Source: Homarus americanus
Lineage: Eukaryota; Arthropoda; Malacostraca; Decapoda; Nephropidae
Length of the DNA: 64,000 nt
Assembly: GCF_018991925.1 (NCBI RefSeq)
Contig: NW_024756914.1
Coordinates: 10,147,817 to 10,211,816, forward strand
Direction of reading: 5' to 3'
Part shown: positions 36,451 to 50,474 of the stretch, in pieces
Position numbering within the stretch: the first letter of the stretch is position 1
How the letters are laid out: each line of letters opens with the position of its first letter
Notes under the pieces: model-generated
What the model saw: only the letters and a program-made list of their open reading frames with translations
What the model was told of the DNA's origin: nothing
Database searches by the model: none
Made by a program: the position numbers and the translations under genes

Positions 36451-36465
36451 GGAGGGGAAAGGGAG
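36451..36465 (+). promoter_or_regulatory. Polypurine tract of LTR element
   Basis: GGAGGGGAAAGGGAG, three bases before LTR2. It is the expected second-strand primer position. Confidence 0.7.
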
Positions 36466-36468
36466 TAT

Positions 36469-36883
36469 TGTAGTGGATTCCTCCCCTACAAGCACCGAAC
36501 CTTCTCGAATTCCCCAGCCTACGCCTCCAGTGCCGCCCACGGAGCAGGAATCAACTATCTACCCACGCCTACCCCCACCTTATAAGACCTGACACCGCTG
36601 TGACCACCCTCTTTTCTACTCAGTGCCACCTTCAAGCAACACCATCTCTGCGCCAGCCTGGCGGCTGCCGCTCCCGCCAGCGACCTTGGCTTCCCTCAAG
36701 CCGCGTGCCCTCACTCTGGGCACCCTCACCACCCAGCTCTCTCTACTCAACGCTTATTACCATGCTACCTACCCAGCAACAAGCTGCATTGTACATCCAA
36801 TACAATATGTATACAGTGAGCACATTGTGAGTTTCCTTTCTCCATCCCGTCCTGAGTGTGAACCAATATCTCATACCTCCACA
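36469..36883 (+). repeat. 3' LTR
   Basis: 415 bp. It carries the same CTTATAAG box (36579-36586) and TG...CA ends as the 5' LTR and is followed by ACTT. Confidence 0.85.
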
Positions 36884-36887
36884 ACTT

Positions 36888-39150
36888 CAAGACACCTCAG
36901 TCCTCCGTTATCCCATTTTCTCTGACTTACTGAAACCAACCTCTCTATAAAATGAATTTGAATGTGAGAGAGAACACCCTTGTCTTGAGTCAACTTAGAT
37001 ATGTCTGTTTACAGTTGGAACTTTCAAGATCCATTGTGAGTGGTGTTGAACGCTTCAACTGTCCTTATTGTTAGTAAGACGTGTCAAGTGAGTGTCGAGT
37101 TTGCCAGCTAGAGTGGTGTAATTCAGGTCGTCCGTGGGGATACCCATGAGTTTCTGATCGCTACTGAAGTTACATTATTTTGTCGCCCCGGCATCAGAGA
37201 ATCTGATGTTTATAGTTTAGTTAGTGTCAGTTGTCTATTTAAGAAAGTCATTAATCTCCTGAACAGTTCCTGTCAAACTCAAAATTCTCCAAGACTTAAC
37301 GGCCGTTTGACCTGGGATGTGGTTTGCGGTCAGGCCAATAGAGTTGCGAACGCATATATAACTCCATTTCACCTCTTTACTGACAAACTCAATCCCTGAT
37401 TAGATCATAAATATAGATGTAGAAAATTAGCCTGATCTGTGACACTGACGGTCACAGCTAGGTGTCCAACGACTACTGTGAATAGAGGGTCTATTGTTAG
37501 TAAAATTAGTCGTTCTAGTAGAAATATGCCCTCAGGCCCGTATATATGCTGGCGCGCGAGGAAAAATCACTCCCTCTGTGATTTCTCCTCCACGTCTCCA
37601 GGTATGTTCACTTGTGTTCCACGCCGCCATATTAATTCAGTTTAACTTAGTCAATTTTGTGAATATCAGTGTTCAGGTTTTAACATGGTAACTTCCGTGC
37701 CAATTGAGTCGAGTAAAGTAGAGATCTAGCTAGTGTCTGGACCGGTGCCAGACGTAAGTTTTGTATAGTGAAGTTAAATATTCACTCCCTCTGTGATTTC
37801 TTCTCCACGTCTCCAGACGCTATTGTGGGGGTTAGCAACACTCCTGAAGTTTGGGAGCCGCCTATGGGCACGATGTCTATCGAAGGATGTCTTTAAGGTG
37901 GCGAGATTAGAATCCCAGGGCGAGATTCCTTGGCAGACGCCACGGCCAGCCTACCTCCACGAGTCAAGTTAGTCAACCCTTCCCGGGCCAGGCGCTCCGA
38001 GCTAGCGAGCGAGCCTGTAAACAACTCTGGCCCACTGACTCCGTCTTGAGTGTGGTCCATCTACTGTTCTTGGCTATATGTATGGAGCCGTATTAATATC
38101 CATGCTTGGGGATGACTAGCAGAAATATAGTCATCCCAGGTTAAGTATTGAATCCATGAATGTTGGTGGTACCAGGGTTATTGTTATTCTCGGAGTTGAG
38201 ACCACCAAACCACTGAATACTCGTTAAAGTGTCACATTAGTCATACCGAAATAACATGTTGTTATAAGGACTATTTTAATTCAGGAAAATATCAAGTGTG
38301 TCATATTATTCACTTGCAGTGACAGTGAAAAAATATAATGATTGTTAAATGTTGTAACCAAGCATTGAAGAGGTAATTTGTTACTTGTTAAAGTAAGACC
38401 TGAGGGTCCAGTGATATCTTGTGAATAATATTTACGGAATCTCATTTGTCAAGGTAATAATACCACAATTGTCTAATGAAGTAATAAGTATTTGGAGGTG
38501 TTTAATGAGGTAATAAGTTCTTGAAGTGTTTGATGACTTAGTAAGTTAATTGCGGTTCTGTTTTGTCTGAGTGAATCTAAGATGCATCTTATCCACTCAC
38601 TGTGTTAATAAATATTGAATTAATAATCTATGAGTATCACCACTCTACTCCTTCTAAACATTGGTTCCCAGAAAATAATACTTACTCACGTGCCACACTA
38701 CCCAAAGCTTTCCATGAGTTATGTTATCTTCTAACTCAAAAGTCTGGTGGTGGCAGCCTAAAGTATAATAAGTGCCCTGAGAATAACATGGTTCCCAGAC
38801 TAACCCATGTACTGTATAAGAATAGACGTAAAACAGAGTATACTTCAGAAAGGTAAGAACATTGAAACTGAGTAAATATAATATACATTAAAGAAATGAA
38901 AGACTTGGAAAGTACAAGAAAAGAAAGATAAGACATGTATGTACATTGTGGAGCTAACGACACAGCATAGAAATTATTAAATAAATACATCATGAAAGTT
39001 TAATATAAAGAACATACATAACTGAGAAGAGAATTACTTGTATAAGAATATAAAGTATATTTATAAATAAAGAATGGAAGAATAATAACAAAAAAGAATA
39101 TCTGGATGGTAAATTATAAAATGAGAAGAACTCGGCCCGTTACACTACAC
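36888..39150. other. Unassigned region with a short direct repeat
   Basis: TCACTCCCTCTGTGATTTCT is found at 37568 and again at 37783, each followed by CTCCACGTCTCCAG, about 215 bp apart. This may be part of a worn LTR or 5' leader, but no second LTR, PBS or coding region was found. The rest is AT-rich without recognised genes. Confidence 0.4.
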
Positions 39151-40095
39151 CTACAACTGACCAATCAAAGAAAAGTGATGAAATTAAACGGCATGATATT
39201 CAGTACATTGAAACTGGTCCTGGGAAATGGAGAAGACCAATATCACAGGATCTTAAAATTTACTGGTCAATGGCTGGGCCAGATACTACAGTAGTCAGCA
39301 TCATGACTCTGAGTTTAAAGGGACATTAAGAACGTATGGTTCAGAAATGCCGTTTCCTCTCTAAGTCTGCATTCTTCGGAACTTTGAGTAATGGTGAATC
39401 AGTAAAGAGAGAATGGTTACTCTTCTCTAAATCACAAGGTAAACTCTACTGTTTCACATGTTTGCTCTTCTCTAGTACATCTACAAGTTCACCATTTGTG
39501 CATGGTTTCAATGACTGGGCACACACCAGCAGAGCTCCTGGGGAACACGAATGTTCAATGGATCACAGAAAAACAACTCTAGCCTATGTACACCGATCAA
39601 AAATCGGTAATTGTATTGGCAGTGGACTCCGTCATCAAATTGAAAATGAGAGGAAATATTGGCACTCATTACTTTTGTGTTTGGTAGAAGTAACAAAGTT
39701 TTTGAGTGAGCGTGGATTAGCGTTCAGAGGATCTGATCAAGTCATAGGATCACCCCATAATGGTAACTTCCTTGAATCCTTGGTAATGTATTTTTGAACT
39801 AATAAGTAAGTTTGATCCATTTCTGGCTGATCACATTTCACGGTTTGGAAATAAAAGCAAAGGAAATCCAAGTTATTTGAGCTCCACCATTTGTGATGAA
39901 CTCATTTTGTTAATGGGAAAAAAGGTTTCGTCAACTGTTTGCAAAGAGATTCAGAGTGCAAAATACTACTCATTATGTTTAGAGTCTACACCCGATACCT
40001 CAAGAACTGACCAACATGCATTCACTATTCGGTATGTTTCTTCGTCTGGTGAACCAGTGGATCGTTTTTTGTTTTACCTTCCAATATCTTCCCAG
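39150..40095 (+). pseudogene. hAT/ZMYM1-like transposase relic (TTF-type finger and DUF4371 part)
   Basis: The translation begins around DQSKKSDEIKRHD and runs through GPGKWRRPIS, VKREWLLFSKSQGKLYCFTC, FNDWAHTSRAPGEHE, FLSERGLAFRGSDQVIGSPH and, after a frameshift near 39795, LSSTICDELILLMGKKVSST and CLESTPDTSRTDQHAFTIRY. This is the order in ZMYM1-like / hAT-derived proteins that bind DNA through a TTF-type zinc finger and carry a DUF4371 catalytic half. Stop codons at about 39327 and 39795 break it, and the catalytic C-terminal half is missing because another LINE begins near 40095-40140. It is a truncated relic, not a working gene. Confidence 0.82.
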
Positions 40096-40099
40096 GCGG

Positions 40100-43005
40100 T
40101 AGTACCTCCCTCTTTGGTAGCTGCTTACTGCCTACTATTTGCTATGGAGTTGTCTTTGCCATTCGTCAATCCATCCTACACAGGCTAACTGAAATGCCTG
40201 TTGAGGTCAATGAGCGCCTCATGACGCTTCGAGTTTCACCGAATCACTCTCGTCGTGCCTCCTTCATTATCACATACGCCCCAACACTGGATACAAGGAT
40301 GACATCAAGCAGGCCTTTTAAGCCAACCTCAACAGTTAACCTCTATCCCCAGAGAAGACAAGGTTGTGCTCCTTGGTGACTTCAATGCCAGAGTTGGCAG
40401 AGATGCTAACATTTGGCAGGGAACCAGAGGGAGAAACGGACTAGGCAAGTGTAATCCCAACAGCCTACTCCTCCTCAGCAAGTGTGCTGAACACAACCTC
40501 ACTATCACTAACACCTCGTTTAAGCAGGCTGACATTGTCAGACGAAGAGATCGCCGAGATGTCCTCATGTGCAGCTCAGACCACTGTGATACAGATCATT
40601 AGCTCCTCAAAGCCAAGGTCTCACTTCACCTCACCCCAAAAAGGTGAAGGCAACAAGCCTCCAGATGAAGTTTTAACAACAAGCCTCCAGATGAAGTTTT
40701 AACAACAAGCCTCCAGATGAAGTTTTAACAACAAGCCTCCAGATGAAGTTTTAACAACAAGCCTCCAGATGAAGTTTTTACAACAACCCTCCAGATGAAG
40801 TTTTAACAACAAGCCTCCAGATGAGGTTTTAACAACAACCCTCCAGATGAAGTTTTAACAACAAGCCTCCAGAGATGAAGTTTTAACAACAAGCCTCCAG
40901 ATGAAGTTTTAGCAACAAGCCTCCAGATGAAGTTTTAACAACAAGCCTCCAGATGAAGTTTTAACAACAAGCCTCCAGATGAAGTTTTAACAACAAGCCT
41001 CCAGATGATTAACAACAAGCCCCAGATGAAGTTTTAACAACAACCCTCCAGATGAAGTTTTAGCAACAACCCTCCAGATGAAGTTTTAACAACAAGCCTC
41101 CAGATGAGTTTTAACAAGCCTCCAGATGAAGTTTTAACAAAAAGCCTCCAGATGAAGTTTTAACAAGCCTCCAGATGAAGTTTTAACAACAAGCCTCCAG
41201 ATGAAGTTTTAACAACAAGCCTCCAGATGAAGTTTTAACAACAAGCCTCCAGATGAAGTTTTAACAACAAGCCTCCAGATGAAGTTTTTACAACAACCCT
41301 CCAGATGAAGTTTTAACAACAAGCCTCCAGATGAGGTTTTAACAACAACCCTCCAGATGAAGTTTTAACAACAAGCCTCCAGATGAAGTTTTAACAACAA
41401 GCCTCCAGATGAAGTTTTAACAACAACCCTCCAGATGAAGTTTTAACAACAACCCTCCAGATGAAGTTTTAACAACAAGCCTCCAGATGAAGTTTTAACA
41501 ACAAGCCTCCAGATGAAGTTTTAACAACAAGCCTCCAGATGAAGTTTTAACAACAAGCCTCCAGATGAAGTTTTTACAACAACCCTCCAGATGAAGTTTT
41601 AACAACAAGCCTCCAGATGAGGTTTTAACAACAACCCTCCAGATGAAGTTTTAACAACAAGCCTCCAGATGAAGTTTTAACAACAAGCCTCCAGATGAAG
41701 TTTTAACAACAACCCTCCAGATGAAGTTTTAACAACAAGCCTCCAGATGAAGTTTTAACAACAAGCCTCCAGATGAAGTTTTAACAACAAGCCTCCAGAT
41801 GAAGTTTTAACAACAAGCCTAGACAAGCCTCCAGATGAAGTTTTAGCAACAAGCCTCCAGATGAAGTTTTAACAACAAGCCTCCAGATGAAGTTTTAACA
41901 ACAAGCAGATGAAGTTTTAAACAAGCCCAGATGAAGTTTTAACAACAAGCCTCCAGATGAAGTTTTAACAACAAGCCTCCAGATGAAGTTTTAACAACAA
42001 CCCTCCAGATGAAGTTTTAACAACAACCCTCCAGATGAAGTTTTAGCAACAAGCCTCCAGATGAAGTTTTAACAACAAGCCTCCAGATGAAGTTTTAACA
42101 ACAAGCCTCCAGATGAAGTTTTAACAACAAGCCTCCAGATGAAGTTTTAACAACAAGCCTCCAGATGAAGTTTTAACAACAAGCCTCCAGATGAAGTTTT
42201 AGCAACAAGCCTCCAGATGAAGTTTTAACAAGCCTCCAGATGAAGTTTTAACAACAAGCCTCCAGATGAAGTTTTAACAACAAGCCTCCAGATGAAGTTT
42301 TAACAACAACCCTCCAGACCGGTCAGACTGTGGCAACTACCACGGATCTCGCTGCTGTCAATAGCTGGCAAGATTATTGCCCGAGTCCTCCTAAACAGAC
42401 TTCTTCCTGAGGCGGAAAACTTCCTCCCAAAATGTCAGTGTAACTTTAGACCATCACGTGGCACCACTGACATGATCTTTGCTGCCCGCCAGATACAGGA
42501 AAAGCGCAGAGAACAGCGTCATGACCTGTACTTGGCTTTCATCGACCTAACCAAGGCCTTCAACTCGGTCAACAGGGAAGCCCTCTGGCGAACCCTCAGC
42601 CGTTTTGGCTGCCCAGTAAAATTCATCACTACTGTGAGGCAACTCCATGATGGCATGAATGGCAGTGTCCTGCACAATGGCACCCAGTCTGAGTTATCCC
42701 TCATCCAACCTGGGTAATACAAGGGTGTGTGCCTGTACTAACACCAACTCTCTTTTTCATTTTATTTGCTGCCTTCCTTACCCGTATAGTGCTAATTTAG
42801 CCAGCGGGGTGGACGTCCAGTACCGGATGAAGGGTCTCTAAAACATAAGACGATTCCAGGCAGGAACAAAGGTGTCGGCAGCTTCCATCACTGAACCTTA
42901 GTATGCAGACGACCTCACCCTCATTGCTCACACTGAATGTGATCTACGGGAGAGCCTGAACACCTACACAGATGCGTATGCACACTTGGGCATGAGGTGA
43001 ACGTA
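40100..43005 (+). mobile_element. Non-LTR retrotransposon (endonuclease/RT type), split by a minisatellite
   Basis: Two coding remnants in one orientation flank a tandem array. Left, 40110-40650: AP-endonuclease pieces with FAIRQSILHRLTEMP, SFIITYAPTL and LLGDFNARVG (the conserved GDFN), broken by frameshifts. Right, 42319-43005: reverse-transcriptase pieces with FRPSRGTTDMIFAARQIQEK, YLAFIDLTKAFNSVNREALW and, after a frameshift near 42715, the catalytic YADDLTLIAH block at about 42900. The Asp pattern and GTTDMIF motif differ from the CR1-like family elsewhere in the window. The clade is uncertain; such sequences are often annotated as craniofacial development protein 2-like. The element ends near 43005. 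It is inactive. Confidence 0.82.
40651..42318 (+). repeat. 26-bp minisatellite inside the LINE
   Basis: The unit AACAACAAG + CCTCCAGATGAAGTTTT (26 bp) is repeated about 64 times. Main variants are AAC-CCTCC for AAG-CCTCC, TTTAGC for TTTAAC and GAGG for GAAG. A block of several variants (for example TTTTTACAACAACCC then GAGGTTTT) recurs at 40765-40830, 41285-41345 and 41570-41630, showing a higher-order repeat. Being 26 bp, each unit shifts the reading frame, so the array breaks the ORF of the element that hosts it. Confidence 0.96.
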
Positions 43006-44400
43006 CAGTTCATGACTTACGTTCGTGTTACAGTCAGAGTGGAGGGAGTAAGGTTCGCCCCCACCCTTACTGGACGGCAGGTGATGCCACTCATGAAAAA
43101 ACAAAGTTTACCAGATTTGTGTCTGAATCTTTCCAGATCAATAAACAAAATTTCAAGGTATGACAAAATTATATCCAATTACAATTATTCAAACTTTAAT
43201 CAATAAAATTTAAAAAAATTTACAAAATATATAAAATATACATAAAAATAAAAGATAATCAAATGAAAATAGGCACAAAGTATTTTGCATTACAAAACAA
43301 AACAAAATTTATTCATTAGACAATAGATGAGACTAAACTAAAGTGGTGGTACACTACTATAGTATGTGGTCTACCGAGCTGAAGTTGGTCAACCGGTATA
43401 TTAACACTGTAGCGTCAAGACAGGTCACAGGACACAGGCTGATTGTTTAGCCACTTCTCAGACAAAAAGGTGTCTTATATGCCCTAAAATATGGTAAAGG
43501 AGTAACCACTGAGTACTGTACCCCCATTTCAGGACTCACATCCTGAGGACATGCACTCAGTGTGGCAACTGGGGGGAGGAGGGAGTACAAAAAATTGCTA
43601 AAGGTGACTACTATAAGATACTTGTATATGTGAGGTTAAACTTTGTAGAGTCTTTGCTCACACTAAGATACAAGAGCCAGTCCTCAATCTAGACCTGCAT
43701 CAGTATACTGCACACAAAAGTGAGAGGAGTGAGACAAAAAAGATAATTCACCCAACATTTATCCGGAAAAATAAAAAAAGAGCATCTCAAATAAGAGAGT
43801 GGCTAAACTCACCTTTGTACTTCAGTTCCTTGAAAACATATCCAAAGACCCTAAGCCCTAACATCAAGCAATTAAAATCTTATACTGTAATTGGTGGACA
43901 CAAGAAACCTAAGAGGATCCAATAATAAGTCTTGCAGAAGAAATGAATATGAAAGCAAGTGTCAGTCCTGTACACCATTGAATCTAAAACTATCTTGCCC
44001 ACACCCTCCCTAACGAGGCAATTTCTCTTCCCCTAATGCTTGTGTGTACTGTATACAATCTTATTACAGTTCATTAAGTTTGATATCAATATAAACATGA
44101 AGCAAATATACTGTATGATTCACTTACAATTATATTTTATAATCTATATACAGGCAGCTGTTGTATAAAACCATGCAGTAAATAATTATTCAGAGGTAAC
44201 ACAGGCAGGAACAGTACAGTACATTGATAATGATGTAGTGTCTCTTGTTACTTACATTTCATATCATAATAGCAACAAAACAAGCATATTCCATTTACAG
44301 TTCTAATTGTTAAGTTGATCTCACAAAACATAATTGTTCAACTTCTATCACTCATATACCCTTTTGTTGTAACACTTCCTAAACCCTGTACTGTATTTCT
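43006..44400. other. AT-rich intergenic, no gene recognised
   Basis: There are short A- and T-rich runs (for example ACAAAACAAAACAAAATTTA near 43290). No motif, splice context or repeat boundary is identified. Confidence 0.4.
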
Positions 44401-46800
44401 CCATCACTGTACACTGTTCAGGATCATAAGCTTCCAAAAAAGAAAGGTCTCAAGTTGTTACTTAAAGGCCTCCATGCTTCAAACATGCAGACATGACTGT
44501 ACAATCTGGGTGCTGTATAGGAAAAGGATCTGGCAGCAAAAGAACATTCCTGTACTGCTCTAGGCCCCTCAGGGTGTGAAGGATCATCACTACTACACAG
44601 AATCATTTACGATGTGTAGCTCAGTGGAATTAGTAGGTTGGCCAAATACTTAGGCTCACCAAACATTAGTGTCTTAAAAGTCAGTAGACAGTTTGGACTC
44701 TATCCTAGCTTTAATTGGAAGCCAATGTAATTCAATCAAGAATGGGGTAGTGGAAGTCCTCGGTGGGAGAGCAAAAATAAGCCTGGCCACCCTGTTGAAC
44801 ACTGTCTGAACTTTCTTCTGTAGACAATTAGATGGGTAGACCCATAAGGAGTTACAATAGTCAACCTGAGACAAAATAAGTAAATGTAATAGTGTCACAA
44901 GACATTGTCTATTCAAAAACTGTTTAACAGTATACTGTACTGTACTACAGAATTCAAATTAAAAAGTTGCAACTCTCAACTACTGAATTATTATACTCTT
45001 TGAAATTCAGTTTTGAGTCAAAGTACACATCAAAATTACAAACAAAATCGACAGGAATGAGTTCTACTTTCCCAGAGTTTAAAGAGCCAAACTCATCAGT
45101 GTCGTCTCCCCTCTTATTTCCTTGGATGACAATAATCACAGTTTTACCGTCATTCACCTTAAGTTTTCTCCTAGTCATCCAAAATCATAATATCACACAT
45201 CAAGGATTTCATTATCTCTTCAACATTTATTATTTTCACAAAAAACTGTGTATCATTGCCACATCATGAGCATCCAGCAGAGATGTAAGACTACTGGTGT
45301 AGACTGTAAACAGAAGTGGTCCCAAAACTGATCCCTGTGGGACTCCAAACTGCAAAGAGACCGGGTCTGAAATGGTTCTACCAGCCATCACACATTGAGA
45401 TTGCTCTGACAAATAAGACTCAATCAGTGACACCAAATGACCAGAGATCCTGAAGCAACAGATGATGATCCACTGTGTCAAAAGCTGCAGAGACTTTCCT
45501 GTGCAGTGTTTATTACTAAATCATTGTGAATTTTACATAAGGCAAATTCAGTTGAATGATGCTTCCTATAGGCTCACTGGACCAGAGAGATCACTCCATT
45601 TCTCTCACAGAGGAAGTAAGTGATCCAGCATAGCACGCTCATGTTCTTTGATAAAAATGTTGGAAACAGGATGAAAATTTGACATTTTCAGTAGCAAGAC
45701 TAGGTTTCTTTAAAGCAGATGACATAAAGCCTGTTTCTCAGATTGCACAAAATTACCCTCTGCAAAACATTTATTTATGATTATACAAATAAATTCTGCA
45801 ACATGTTCATAAGTGAGTGGTACTTTAGATACATTTATAGGATCAAGACAACAGTCTTCTTTGAGTCCTTGATATAATGCAGAATGTTGTTCACCTTAAC
45901 AGGACAAAATGGTGAAAGAGTGAGGTTTATGGTGTAAATCAGTTGATATTCAACTGAAAATTCTTAATTAAAGAAACACCATCAAGGTCACTTCTTATAT
46001 GTGGTATCTTTGTCATAAAAAACAAGGAAAAATCTGAGACAAACTGAGCATCTAAAAGTAGAAGAAGGCAAAGTAGTTCCAGACCTCCAGCCCATTCATA
46101 ACTGCTTACAATTTTTTCTGATCACTGCCCTCATTGAACAAACAACAGCTCTATGCACACTGCACAGTCATATATTCTGATGTAGTACAGTACGGTCTGT
46201 TCGCCGCCTACGCCACTCTTGTTTAGCACTTCTGTGATCCCTAAGAGGAGAACTTACAGATAAGTCATACCATGGAGAGCAGCCTCATATTGTATTTCTC
46301 TTGGTGACCTCTGGACAATAATGGTCTGAAATGAACTGGAAGACATCATTATTTTATTTAACCATCTCCTCATAGGACATAAATGAGGTGTCGCCCCAGT
46401 TCAGAAAGTAATTGTTTTACTGTAAGAAAGGTCTTGGGATATTAAAACCAAAGGTAACCAAAACATGGTCAGAGACTGCTGGATCAATCAGGTCAACTGC
46501 AACATCTAATACATGATCAGGAGACAAAACTAGGTCTAGTGTGTGTCCAGAAAGATATATCGAAACACGACGACACACGCTGGACAAAATAGTTTAGATC
46601 GAGAATTCCCAAACACTCAAGAGGAAAAAGGTTTCAGAGATGAATTGTCAACCCAATAATTAAAGTCATCACAGATCAATCGTCGCCCGTTCTTCCCCGA
46701 GAGAGCCTCGATAAAGAAGCCAAATTGATACATGAACTCCCTACCTGTACTTGCACGACGAGGACGATACATAACAGCTGTTCTAATAAATTGGTGATGG
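44400..46800 (-). mobile_element. L2/CR1-like LINE relic, minus strand
   Basis: Reading leftward from 46800: endonuclease end pieces (a GDFNYWVD-like block near 46650, and blocks resembling TLDLVLSPDHVLDVAVD and DPAVSDHVLVTFGFNIP between about 46430 and 46560), then RT with [20 protein letters not shown] (45290-45360), a region with VNDGKTVIIVIQGNKRG (about 45100-45165), and the C-terminal block SQVDYCNSLWV...VFNRVARLIF...IELHWLPIKARIE (44690-44870). It is out of frame at many points. The motif set is distinct from both other LINE types in the window. The ends are approximate. Confidence 0.8.
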
Positions 46801-49774
<2,974 letters not shown>

Positions 49775-49793
49775 TATATATATATATATATAT

Positions 49794-50201
49794 TCCTGAC
49801 CTTACAAGTACAGTTTTAACTAAACATCTCTCCCTGAAAGTCTTACCTATATGAATGAACTCTAAAAATTCACCCAACCAGATGGCCTCACTGTCCTTCA
49901 GTAATACATACCCCTTGATCAAAAAGACATCAATATGCATGACTTAGTGGAACAACCCCCCCCCCCCAAAATTATGTAATTAAGTGAAAACCACCAGACA
50001 TCCCTTGTAATATGACACACACACACACACACACATGTTGCTGACACCTCAAAGTTAACCATTAGACAGTATAGTATAAATAAAGCCCCCTGTCCCCACC
50101 TGTCCCCACCTTCACTGGAGAAAACTTATCTTTTAAACCTTATATATAAATATTCTATACTGTACCGTCATCAAGGCCGGCTCCAGCCTCTGAATAGCCC
50201 T
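49794..50201. other. Short intergenic stretch with simple repeats
   Basis: A poly-C run near 49957-49966 and a (CA)n run near 50016-50033. No gene recognised. Confidence 0.5.
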
Positions 50202-50474
50202 GTTCAAGATAATGGTTGGGGGCCCAGTTCAAGATAATGGTTGGGGGCCCTCTTCAAGATAATGGTTGGGGGCCCTCTTCAAGATAATGGTTGGGGGCCC
50301 TCTTCAAGATAATGGTTGGGGGCCCTCTTCAAGATAATGGTTGGGGGCCCTCTTCAAGATAATGGTTGGGGGCCCTCTTCAAGATAATGGTTGGGGGCCC
50401 TCTTCAAGATAATGGTTGGGGGCCCTCTTCAAGATAATGGTTGGGGCCCTGTTCAAGATAATGGTCGAGGTCCC
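50202..50474 (+). repeat. 25-bp minisatellite (about 10 units)
   Basis: The unit TTCAAGATAATGGTTGGGGG followed by CCCTC is nearly identical in the middle of the array and more diverged at both edges, which is the usual pattern for local expansion. Confidence 0.95.

Larger units (their letters stand above)
35353..36883 (+). mobile_element. Short non-autonomous LTR retrotransposon (TRIM-like), 1.53 kb
   Basis: Two direct LTRs (35353-35752 and 36469-36883) begin TGTAGTGGATTCCTCCCCTA and end CTCCACA. The 4-bp sequence ACTT flanks both outer ends (35349-35352 and 36884-36887), as expected for a target duplication. TGGTGACCCCCGGAGATTTG directly after LTR1 (from 35755) fits a tRNA primer-binding site and a 15-bp purine tract precedes LTR2. 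The internal region is only 716 bp and holds no reverse transcriptase, protease or integrase. A short frame with CPTC and CLTC cysteine pairs near 36373-36425 may be a gag remnant. Gypsy-like by its 4-bp duplication; it must be moved by another element's proteins. Confidence 0.85.

Noticed and set aside
40651..42318. CRISPR-like array
   Set aside because: The units are directly tandem with no unique spacers and the genome is eukaryotic.
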